NCBI GenBank assembly: GCA_018064695.1
Contig: JAGHUU010000311.1
Location: 1-10,788 of the forward strand
From: Candidatus Blautia equi
Lineage (GTDB): Bacteria > Bacillota > Clostridia > Lachnospirales > Lachnospiraceae
Length of the DNA: 10,788 bases
Reading direction: 5' to 3'
Below the pieces are notes generated by a model. That model was not told where the DNA came from, did no database searches, and saw nothing but the letters and a program-made list of their open reading frames with translations. Shown here piece by piece: positions 1 to 5,850 of the stretch. How positions within the stretch are numbered: the first letter of the stretch is position 1; every line of letters starts with the position of its first letter. A program made the position numbers and the translations under genes.

Positions 1-120
1 TAAAACCACTCACCACCGCATCTCAATCAGAAAGATTTTCCCCGCCCATCCGCCCCTTAGCAAGCGTTGTGCCAGCGAAATGTATCTCTGCCCTTAGCCA
101 TACATCAGTCAGAAGGAATT
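1..120. other. Intergenic stretch with no recognised feature
   Basis: No convincing gene, terminator or RNA is visible here. Short open frames lack ribosome sites and family features. It probably contains the promoter of the structured RNA that follows, but I see no -35/-10 pair good enough to call. Confidence 0.4.
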
Positions 121-287
121 CAGGAAGGCACATATATATTCCTGTAGAAGACATCCGCAGTGTCGGTACTTAGAGGGTGGGTGCCTCGAAGAGGTGCCCA
201 GCCTCTTACCCGCAGGGCGAGCGCAGCTCGGTACCGCTACATCGAGGACTAAGCGCGAGCGGTCGCCGGAAGGAATATATATGCGGC
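121..287 (+). ncRNA. Candidate ornate structured RNA upstream of glgC (possibly raiA-motif-like)
   Basis: About 165 nt folds into nested helices visible by eye. A long-range closing helix pairs 131-143 with 271-283: 13 consecutive pairs, AT-rich, across about 127 nt. Inside it are a small hairpin 150-153/161-164, a short helix 165-168/207-210, and a strong hairpin 172-187/191-206 with a GAA loop, one mismatch and two G-U wobbles. A branched domain 216-267 follows, with 216-218/265-267, 219-222/226-229 and 233-238/258-263. The loop TCCG at 154-157 can pair with CGGA at 267-270 as a pseudoknot, sharing base 267 with the branched domain. The two wobbles would be A-C mismatches on the other strand, which favours plus-strand transcription. 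An overlapping 70-codon frame from 194 has no ribosome site and is taken as chance. Size and intricacy recall the raiA-motif RNA of Firmicutes, but I cannot confirm the family. It could be a stand-alone RNA or part of the glgC leader. Confidence 0.6.
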
Positions 288-307
288 TTTCGTTCGGAGC
301 TATTATT

Positions 308-395
308 TATAGTAAAAATCCTACTATACAAGAAAAAATGAAAGAAAATTTTTGTCTATTATTACAAAAGGGCTACCAATTCGATTGGTTTTGTA
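308..395 (+). promoter_or_regulatory. AT-rich leader hairpins between the structured RNA and glgC
   Basis: Two inverted repeats lie in the 150 nt before glgC. The first is a 7-bp hairpin, TATAGTA (308-314) with TACTATA (322-328). The second is a two-part hairpin: TACAAA (363-368) pairs with TTTGTA (390-395), and inside it ACCAAT (375-380) pairs with ATTGGT (384-389) across a TCG loop, leaving AGGGCT (369-374) bulged. No U-run follows either, so they are not ordinary terminators. They could be an operator, an RNA-stability element, or part of the glgC 5' untranslated region. The function is unknown. Confidence 0.4.
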
Positions 396-440
396 GTACA
401 ATTTAAACATCAGTTTTTAAAAGAAACGGGAGGAAATAAA

Positions 441-1649
441 ATGGGTAAAGAAATGATAGCAATGCTTCTTGCCGGTGGACAGGGATCTCGTCTGTATGCA
501 CTGACTGCAAAGCTTGCAAAACCAGCAGTTCCATTTGGTGGAAAATATCGTATTATCGATTTCCCACTTTCGAACTGTGTAAACTCTGGCATTGATACCG
601 TAGGTGTTTTAACCCAGTATCAGCCACTTGTACTGAACGAATACATCGGAAACGGTCAGCCATGGGATCTTGACAGACTTCACGGCGGCGTTCACGTACT
701 TCCACCATACCAGCAGGCAAAAGGCTCCGACTGGTACAAAGGAACCGCTAACGCAATCTACCAGAACATCTCTTTCATCGAGCGTTACGATCCGGAGTAC
801 GTAATCATCCTTTCCGGTGACCAGATCTGCAAACAGGATTACAACGACTTCTTACAGTTCCACAAATCCAAAGGTGCAGACTTCTCTGTAGCAGTTATGG
901 AAGTTCCGTGGGATGAGGCTTCCCGCTTCGGACTTATGGTAGCTGACGAGAACGATAAAATCACAGAATTCCAGGAGAAACCAAAGAATCCTAAGTCCAA
1001 CCTGGCATCCATGGGTATCTATATCTTCAACTGGCCAATCCTGAAAAAGTACCTGGAAGAGGATGAGGACGATCCAAACTCCGAGAACGACTTTGGTGGA
1101 AACATCATTCCTAACCTTCTTCGTGATGGCAGAAACATGTACGCATACCACTTCAGCGGATACTGGAAAGATGTAGGAACCATCTCCTCCCTGTGGGAGG
1201 CTAACATGGAAGTACTTGACCCAGAACATTCCGGCATCGACCTCTTTGAGGAAGGCTGGAAAGTATACAGCCGAAACAGCGGTATGACCGGTCACAAGAT
1301 TGGAAATAACGCAGTAGTAGAGAACTCTATGATCACCGATGGTTGTCGTGTAGACGGTACCGTTAAACATTCTATCCTTTTCGCAGGCGTTAAGGTAGAA
1401 GAGGGTGCTGTTGTAGAAGACGCAGTAGTTATGGGCAACACCGTGATCAAAAAGGGTGCAGTTTGTAAACATTGTATCATTGCTGAGAACGTTACAATTG
1501 AAGAGGGCGCAGTAGTAGGATCCATGCCTGAGGGTGAGTCCAAAGATGTTGCTACCGTAGGTGCCGGCGTAACTGTTGGAGCAAAGGCTACCGTAGGCAG
1601 CAGAGCAATGGTAAGCACTAATGTAAAGGATGGTGAAGCAGTATGTTAA
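441..1649 (+). CDS. glgC: Glucose-1-phosphate adenylyltransferase, catalytic subunit GlgC
   Basis: Makes ADP-glucose from ATP and glucose-1-phosphate, the committed step of bacterial glycogen synthesis in the cytoplasm. The 402-residue protein has the full pyrophosphorylase domain: nucleotide-binding GGQGSRL (residues 12-18), FGGKYRIIDF (32-41), SGDQI with the catalytic Asp127 (SGDHI-like in relatives), and FQEKP with Lys180 for the sugar phosphate. The rest, from about residue 285, is a left-handed beta-helix of hexapeptide repeats, as usual in the family. Length is normal. The ATG follows GGGAGG (428-433) at a 7-nt spacing. Its last 7 nt overlap glgD, so the two subunits are probably translated together. 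In Firmicutes GlgC and GlgD form a mixed tetramer. The gene lies about 150 nt after a structured RNA candidate that may or may not affect it. Confidence 0.96.
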   Translation: MGKEMIAMLLAGGQGSRLYALTAKLAKPAVPFGGKYRIIDFPLSNCVNSGIDTVGVLTQYQPLVLNEYIGNGQPWDLDRLHGGVHVLPPYQQAKGSDWYKGTANAIYQNISFIERYDPEYVIILSGDQICKQDYNDFLQFHKSKGADFSVAVMEVPWDEASRFGLMVADENDKITEFQEKPKNPKSNLASMGIYIFNWPILKKYLEEDEDDPNSENDFGGNIIPNLLRDGRNMYAYHFSGYWKDVGTISSLWEANMEVLDPEHSGIDLFEEGWKVYSRNSGMTGHKIGNNAVVENSMITDGCRVDGTVKHSILFAGVKVEEGAVVEDAVVMGNTVIKKGAVCKHCIIAENVTIEEGAVVGSMPEGESKDVATVGAGVTVGAKATVGSRAMVSTNVKDGEAVC

Positions 1650-2785
1650 CTTCTAATAACAAAGCTCTTGGAATTATCTTCCCTAACAGCTATGATACAT
1701 TTATTCCGGAACTTGTTGCAGAGCGCGCAATGGCTTCTATTCCTTTTGCAAGCCGTTATCGTATGATCGACTTTGTTCTGTCCAACATGGTAAACTGTGG
1801 TATTGATAACATCTCCGTTATCGTTCGCCAGAACTACCACTCCCTTATGGATCACCTCGGCGCAGGCCGTGAGTGGGACCTTACCAGAAAAAATGGTGGT
1901 CTGACCATCTTCCCTCCATACTCTGAGAGAGGAATCGGATCCTACCAGGGTCGTGTAGATGCTCTTGCAAGCATCCTGAACTTCCTGAAAGATCAGAAAG
2001 AAAAATACATAATCTTGACTGATGCCAACATCGCAAGCAAATTTGATTATGAGAAAATGATCAAGGCTCACAAAAAAAGCGGCGCAGACGTCACCATCGC
2101 ATACAACGAGGGCGAGATCGCTGATCGTATTAAAAAAGCCTCTAATCCTAAAAAAGAGCAGTACTATTGCTTCAAGGTGGAAGGCGAGAGAATCGTTGAT
2201 ATCGAGATCAACTCCAAAGATGATGGTGTTAAGAACATTTCCATGAACACCTACGTTATGGAGAGAGAAAAACTGATCGAGATGATCACCGATGCAAATG
2301 AGCGCGGCGGACATCGTCTTGAGAGAGACATCCTGATCCCACAGATCAAAACTCTTCAGATCAACGGATACAAATATGACGGATATGTAGCTCGTATCAC
2401 TGATATGCTCACCTACTTCAACGAGAACATGAAACTCCTTGAGGATGACAACCTGGATGCACTGTTTGATGGCAACACCATCTACACCAAGATCCGTGAC
2501 GATAACCCAACCAGATACATTGCAGGCGCTTCCGCTAAGAAGTCAATGGTAGCCGACGGTTGTGTGATCGAAGGAACTATAGAGAACTGTGTTCTCTTCC
2601 GTGGTGTTAAGGTTGGCAAGGGCGCAGTTGTTAAGAACTGTATCCTTATGCAGGACACCGTAGTTGAGGAAGGCGCTCAGATCGAGAACCTCATCACCGA
2701 CAAACGTGTCACCATCGGCGCAGGCAAGTCCATGAAGGGCGAGACCACCTATCCTTACTACATCGCTAAAGGACAGACCGTTTAA
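1643..2785 (+). CDS. glgD: Glycogen biosynthesis protein GlgD, non-catalytic partner of GlgC
   Basis: A 380-residue homologue of GlgC with the same two-domain plan: an N-terminal nucleotidyltransferase fold, with FASRYRMIDF at 35-44, and a C-terminal hexapeptide-repeat helix from about residue 300. The active site is degraded. The Gly-rich nucleotide loop of GlgC is replaced by FPNSYDTF (13-20), and the catalytic SGD becomes TDA, so the aspartate position is Ala128. This fits the known role of Firmicutes GlgD as a subunit that modulates GlgC rather than a self-sufficient enzyme. The start codon lies inside the glgC stop region (7-nt overlap). An AAGGA at 1626-1630 is distant, so coupled translation is likely. 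A strong terminator follows 18 nt after the stop codon. Confidence 0.95.
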   Translation: MLTSNNKALGIIFPNSYDTFIPELVAERAMASIPFASRYRMIDFVLSNMVNCGIDNISVIVRQNYHSLMDHLGAGREWDLTRKNGGLTIFPPYSERGIGSYQGRVDALASILNFLKDQKEKYIILTDANIASKFDYEKMIKAHKKSGADVTIAYNEGEIADRIKKASNPKKEQYYCFKVEGERIVDIEINSKDDGVKNISMNTYVMEREKLIEMITDANERGGHRLERDILIPQIKTLQINGYKYDGYVARITDMLTYFNENMKLLEDDNLDALFDGNTIYTKIRDDNPTRYIAGASAKKSMVADGCVIEGTIENCVLFRGVKVGKGAVVKNCILMQDTVVEEGAQIENLITDKRVTIGAGKSMKGETTYPYYIAKGQTV

Positions 2786-2803
2786 TTATCAGATAAAATA
2801 CCG

Positions 2804-2834
2804 GAGGCCTCAGTTTTACTGAGGCCTCTTTTTT
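2804..2834 (+). terminator. Intrinsic terminator of the glgCD operon
   Basis: A perfect 10-bp GC-rich stem, GAGGCCTCAG (2804-2813) with CTGAGGCCTC (2819-2828), a TTTTA loop and a run of six T (2829-2834). It ends the glgC-glgD transcript. Confidence 0.95.
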
Positions 2835-2874
2835 GCGCACATTATTTCACCCGCCCCGGAATCACTTTCTCCAG

Positions 2875-2934
2875 TCACCTGATCGGCAGGTGATTAGGTG
2901 GCGTATAGTCAATCAGCATGTGATTGCCTATACG
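2875..2934. repeat. Two adjacent inverted repeats in the glgD-transporter intergenic region
   Basis: The first is a 7-bp perfect stem, TCACCTG (2875-2881) with CAGGTGA (2887-2893). Eight bases later comes a longer one: CGTATAG (2902-2908) with CTATACG (2928-2934), one T/C mismatch, then CAATCA (2910-2915) with TGATTG (2921-2926), around the loop GCATG. No T-run follows, so neither is a standard terminator. They may be an operator, an RNA element, or a small dispersed intergenic repeat. The remaining sequence between 2835 and 3125 shows no gene. Confidence 0.55.
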
Positions 2935-3004
2935 AGTGAACTGTAACAATGTAACCTCTTTACATTTTTTTATATGGAAACAGGTAGAGTTGTTCAATGG
3001 AATA

Positions 3005-3013
3005 TGGTAAAAT
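3005..3013 (+). promoter_or_regulatory. Possible extended -10 promoter for the transporter
   Basis: TGGTAAAAT at 3005-3013 matches an extended -10 (TGn plus TAAAAT). A TTGTTC at 2990-2995 lies too close (12 nt) to serve as a normal -35, so this rests on the -10 alone. A small hairpin, TAGCCT (3023-3028) with AGGCTA (3033-3038), would fall in the untranslated leader. Confidence 0.35.
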
Positions 3014-3125
3014 AGAACCTGGTAGCCTGATAAGGCTATTGAATCGTAAGCAGAAACACTTAATAATACTTTGATGGAGGATCCCGCAAATACACGGTTT
3101 TTTCATCAGAGAGAAAGAGGAAAGC

Positions 3126-4388
3126 GTGTCAGAAAAAAACAAATTAACAAAACTGGAAAAAGCATGGGTTCTCTATGATGTTGGAAACTCGGCATTTACC
3201 ATGCTTGCCTGTTCCCTGATCCCAATCTGGTTTAAAGCGCTGGCAATCGGAACCGGCCCAGGTCAGATCACTTCCGACCAGGCCACTGCCTACTGGGCAC
3301 TGGCAATGTCAGTTGTAACGGTGATCGTAGCCATCATGGGTCCTATCTTCGGAGCCTTCACAGATATCAAGGACCGCAAGAAGGTATTCTTCTCCATTGC
3401 CCTTGGCGTTGGTGTTATCGGCTGTTTCTTTGGCGGAATCATCACAAGCTGGCTGGTATTTATGATCGTACTTGTGATCACCAAGGTTGCATACAGCTCT
3501 TCCCAGGTATTCTACGATTCCATGCTCAATGATGTCACCACAGAGGAGCGCATGGATGAGGTTTCTTCTTATGGTTATGCATGGGGATACATCGGATCCT
3601 GTATTCCATTTGCCATCGCTCTTGGCGCTTACGTGTTAGGACCGGATATGCTTGGTAAGATCTCCGATTCCTTATCCAGAAATATCGGTTTTGGCGTGAC
3701 AGCCATCTGGTGGTTTGTGGTTACCATTCCACTCTTAAAAGAGTATAAACAGATCCATTATGCCGATACCAAACCGGGTGCCATCGGTGCGGTATTCAAA
3801 CAGATTGGCGGCACAGTAGTAAGAATTGCAAAAAAAGAGAAGAAGATCCTCTTCTTCCTGATTGCCTTCTTCCTTTATATTGACGGCGTTGGAACCATCA
3901 TCGATAACTGTATCAACATCGGTACAGACCTGGGACTGAACACAGTAGGTCAGGTCGTTACACTGCTCCTGACTCAGGTGGTTGCCTTCGCCTTCTCCCT
4001 GCTGTTTGCAAAGCTCAGCAGAAATTACTCCACCGTACAGCTCATTAAGGTTTGTATTATTGGTTACTTCTTCGTATGCTTATATGCCCTGACATTAAAA
4101 TCCCTGATCGGATTTGGTATCCTGGCATTCGGCGTTGGAATGTTCCAGGGCTCCATCCAGTCCCTTTCCAGAAGCTACTATTCCAAGATCATCCCACCGG
4201 AAAACGCCGGAGAGTACTTTGGTCTTTACGATATCTTCTGCAAAGGCGCATCCTTCCTTGGATCCTTCGTACTCGCAGCAGTTAAGCTTGCAGGCGCAAC
4301 CATCAATATTGCAGTTGCATCTCTGGCAATCTTCTTTGTATTTGGATACATCTTTATGTCCATGGCGGACAAAGTAAAAAATGCATAA
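3126..4388 (+). CDS. Major facilitator transporter, UMF1/Atg22-like family
   Basis: A 420-residue polytopic membrane protein, with about 12 hydrophobic helices by inspection. Its N-terminus carries WVLYDVGNSAF (residues 14-24), the signature of the UMF1/Atg22-like branch of the major facilitator superfamily. GAFTDIKDRKK (76-86) is the cytoplasmic loop 2-3 motif of the superfamily. Members occur widely in bacteria and are mostly uncharacterised; fungal Atg22 exports amino acids from the vacuole. The substrate here cannot be told from sequence, and the neighbours (glycogen genes on one side, dapF on the other) do not settle it. GTG is chosen as start because AGAGG (3116-3120) sits 5 nt before it and the protein begins just ahead of the conserved motif. 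It is probably monocistronic, as it lies between terminators. Confidence 0.88.
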   Translation: MSEKNKLTKLEKAWVLYDVGNSAFTMLACSLIPIWFKALAIGTGPGQITSDQATAYWALAMSVVTVIVAIMGPIFGAFTDIKDRKKVFFSIALGVGVIGCFFGGIITSWLVFMIVLVITKVAYSSSQVFYDSMLNDVTTEERMDEVSSYGYAWGYIGSCIPFAIALGAYVLGPDMLGKISDSLSRNIGFGVTAIWWFVVTIPLLKEYKQIHYADTKPGAIGAVFKQIGGTVVRIAKKEKKILFFLIAFFLYIDGVGTIIDNCINIGTDLGLNTVGQVVTLLLTQVVAFAFSLLFAKLSRNYSTVQLIKVCIIGYFFVCLYALTLKSLIGFGILAFGVGMFQGSIQSLSRSYYSKIIPPENAGEYFGLYDIFCKGASFLGSFVLAAVKLAGATINIAVASLAIFFVFGYIFMSMADKVKNA

Positions 4389-4421
4389 TAAAAAACAGCG
4401 GCGCAGCCGCTGTTTTTTATT
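4387..4421. terminator. Bidirectional terminator between convergent transporter and dapF
   Basis: Stem CAGCGGC (4396-4402) with GCCGCTG (4406-4412) and a GCA loop. It is flanked by six A on the left (4390-4395) and six T on the right (4413-4418), so it reads as a terminator on both strands. The flanking AAT/ATT extend the symmetry. It serves the plus-strand transporter and the minus-strand dapF. Confidence 0.93.
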
Positions 4422-4430
4422 ATGTTAAAA

Positions 4431-5285
4431 TTATTGATCGATCTCGGTTACGTCGATTTCGCCGTCGAAGACGGTGGTGGCCGGGCCGGTCATGTAGACC
4501 AGGTTGGCTGTTCTGTCCCAGAAGATGGAGAGGTCACCGCCAAGGAGCTTTACAGTTACAGGGGCGTCGCCGTCTACTTTATTATTCAGGATGGAAGCTA
4601 CGGTGACAGCGCAGGCGCCTGTGCCGCAGGCCATGGTCTCACCGGAGCCGCGTTCCCATACGCGCATCTGCAGGGTGTGACGGTCGATGACCTTAACAAA
4701 CTCTGTATTTATACGGTTTGGGAAGAATGGGTGGAATTCAAAGTCAGGTCCGATCTTTGGAAGATCAAGATCTGCCACCTCATCCACATAGGTGATGCAG
4801 TGTGGATTTCCCATGGAAACAGCGGTGATCTCGTAAGTTTTGCCGTTTACTTCAAGAGGCTGGGCGATGACAGTTTCTGCATCAGCAGTAGTTGGGATCT
4901 CCAGGCCCTTAAGGATAGGAGCACCCATGTTTACTTTCACCATGGAGACCTTGCCGTTTTCAACGGTCAGGTCCAGATATTTGATGCCGCTTTTGGTGGC
5001 TACGCTGATGGAGGTCTTATCCACCAGGCCGTAATCGTAAGAATATTTGGCTACGCAGCGGATGCCGTTGCCGCACATGGCACCCTGGGAGCCGTCCAGG
5101 TTGTACATGTCCATCTCCACATCAGCAATACTGGATGGCTTGATGAGGATGAGACCGTCGGAGCCGATGCCGAAGTGTCTGTCGCTGACATATTTGGCAA
5201 CCTCGCATGGGTTGTTTACGGTCTCTTTAAAGCAGTTTACATAGACATAGTCGTTGCCGATGCCGTGCATTTTTGTAAATTTCAT
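4431..5285 (-). CDS. dapF: Diaminopimelate epimerase DapF
   Basis: Converts LL-diaminopimelate to meso-diaminopimelate in the cytoplasm, feeding peptidoglycan cross-bridges and lysine synthesis. The 284-residue protein has the usual length and the paired cysteine catalytic bases of this cofactor-free epimerase: Cys71 in the MCGNGIR segment, after NLDGS, and Cys220 in GETMACGTGA. The N-terminal MHGIGNDY is also typical of the family. The ATG is preceded by GAGGA (5298-5294 on the minus strand) at an 8-nt spacing. This ribosome site straddles the end of the upstream CBS-domain gene, which stops 4 nt before the dapF start, so the two are a tight operon. The transcript ends at the shared bidirectional terminator. 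Confidence 0.96.
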   Translation of the reverse strand: MKFTKMHGIGNDYVYVNCFKETVNNPCEVAKYVSDRHFGIGSDGLILIKPSSIADVEMDMYNLDGSQGAMCGNGIRCVAKYSYDYGLVDKTSISVATKSGIKYLDLTVENGKVSMVKVNMGAPILKGLEIPTTADAETVIAQPLEVNGKTYEITAVSMGNPHCITYVDEVADLDLPKIGPDFEFHPFFPNRINTEFVKVIDRHTLQMRVWERGSGETMACGTGACAVTVASILNNKVDGDAPVTVKLLGGDLSIFWDRTANLVYMTGPATTVFDGEIDVTEIDQ

Positions 5286-5289
5286 AGTG

Positions 5290-5712
5290 TTAGTCCTCGT
5301 TTTTCTGATTCTTTTTCATTTCCTTATAGCAGTATTTGATGATGGCCTTTCTGGTGATGATGCCTATGAAGGAACCGGAATCATCCACTACCGGGACAAA
5401 ATTCTGGTTGATGGCGCAGTCAAGGAGACTTTCCATGCTGGCGCTGGCCTTTACTGCCTTGTAGGATGCTCTGCGGGGAATGGCGAGGATGGATACGTCC
5501 TCCATCTCCCGGAGGTCGGAGATCTGCATGCGCTTGATGCCCCATAAAAGGTCGCCCTCGGAAATGGTGCCGGCATAGCGGCCGTCTTTCGTAAGAAGTG
5601 GGATGCAGGAGAATTTGCGGTGCTCCATCTTCTCAAGGGTCTGGCGCAGGGTCTCGTCCTCGTAAATGTACGCTACTTCACTTTTTGGTGTAAGAAAAAA
5701 CAGTATATTCAA
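5290..5712 (-). CDS. Small two-CBS-domain protein, DarB/CbpB-like
   Basis: A 140-residue protein made almost entirely of a tandem CBS pair (about residues 8-63 and 75-132), with no enzyme or channel domain attached. CBS pairs bind adenosyl ligands such as AMP, ATP or c-di-AMP and act as sensors. The layout and several segments (a LTPKSEVAYI start, FVPVVDD...FIGIITRKAI near the end) resemble Bacillus DarB (YkuL) and Listeria CbpB, which bind c-di-AMP; this comparison is from memory. The frame can be opened further to an ATG at 5772, but that lies in the leader hairpin. I choose TTG at 5712 because GAGGTG (5724-5719) sits 6 nt upstream and the protein then begins MNILFF. It is cotranscribed with dapF, which starts 4 nt after it. 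Confidence 0.85.
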   Translation of the reverse strand: MNILFFLTPKSEVAYIYEDETLRQTLEKMEHRKFSCIPLLTKDGRYAGTISEGDLLWGIKRMQISDLREMEDVSILAIPRRASYKAVKASASMESLLDCAINQNFVPVVDDSGSFIGIITRKAIIKYCYKEMKKNQKNED

Positions 5713-5726
5713 TATGGTCACCTCAT

Positions 5727-5768
5727 AAAAAATGCCCCCGTGCAGGAGTCCTCCCACACGGAAGCATT
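5727..5768 (-). terminator. Terminator-like hairpin at the start of the CBS-dapF transcript
   Basis: On the minus strand AATGC (5768-5764) pairs with GCATT (5735-5731), and next to it a 7-bp helix (5763-5757 with 5742-5736) includes two G-U pairs. A short GGA/TCC apex follows. A run of six T (5732-5727) comes immediately after the stem, giving intrinsic-terminator form. The CBS ribosome site begins only 2 nt later. The hairpin lies downstream of a good promoter, so it may be a leader attenuator. Alternatively it may simply stop asnA readthrough. Confidence 0.7.
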
Positions 5769-5778
5769 GCATAATTTT

Positions 5779-5807
5779 ATGATAGTTGACCGTCTGTTTC
5801 CTGTCAA
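5779..5807 (-). promoter_or_regulatory. Sigma-A-type promoter for CBS-dapF
   Basis: On the minus strand a perfect -35 TTGACA (5807-5802) and -10 TATCAT (5784-5779) are separated by exactly 17 nt. The predicted start is near 5772, about 4 nt before the leader hairpin. Confidence 0.8.
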
Positions 5808-5810
5808 TAA

Positions 5811-5831
5811 AAGAAATCTTAAATTTTAAGA
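5811..5831 (-). terminator. Possible weak terminator after asnA
   Basis: An AT-rich palindrome on the minus strand, TCTTAAA (5831-5825) with TTTAAGA (5823-5817), is followed by TTTCTT. It lies 20 nt after the asnA stop. The stem has little GC, so it would be a weak terminator at best. Confidence 0.3.
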
Positions 5832-5850
5832 AACAAAAACGTTGTACCGA

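Noticed and set aside
172..206. Hairpin read as an intrinsic terminator
   Set aside because: The stem is strong but followed by TACCCGCAGG, with no T-run; it is better explained as one arm of the structured RNA.
172..240. T-box-like riboswitch (AGGGTGG and GGTACCGC fragments)
   Set aside because: The fragments are not contiguous, no terminator/antiterminator pair follows, and glgC is not a T-box target.
194..406. 70-codon open frame on the plus strand before glgC
   Set aside because: It lies across the structured RNA and AT-rich leader, has no ribosome site, and its protein has no recognisable feature.
852..1472. 206-codon minus-strand frame inside glgC
   Set aside because: It is antisense to a clear glgC with full motif conservation and has no family features of its own.
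2982..3013. TTGTTC / TAAAAT read as a normal -35/-10 promoter
   Set aside because: The spacing is only 12 nt; just the extended -10 is kept, at low confidence.
4422..5339. 305-codon plus-strand frame opposite dapF
   Set aside because: It is the complement of dapF and the CBS gene end, both well supported by motifs and ribosome sites; the opposite frame has none.
5713..5772. 20-residue N-terminal extension of the CBS protein from ATG 5772
   Set aside because: It would be encoded by the leader hairpin at the predicted transcript start, leaving no room for a ribosome site; TTG 5712 has a good one.
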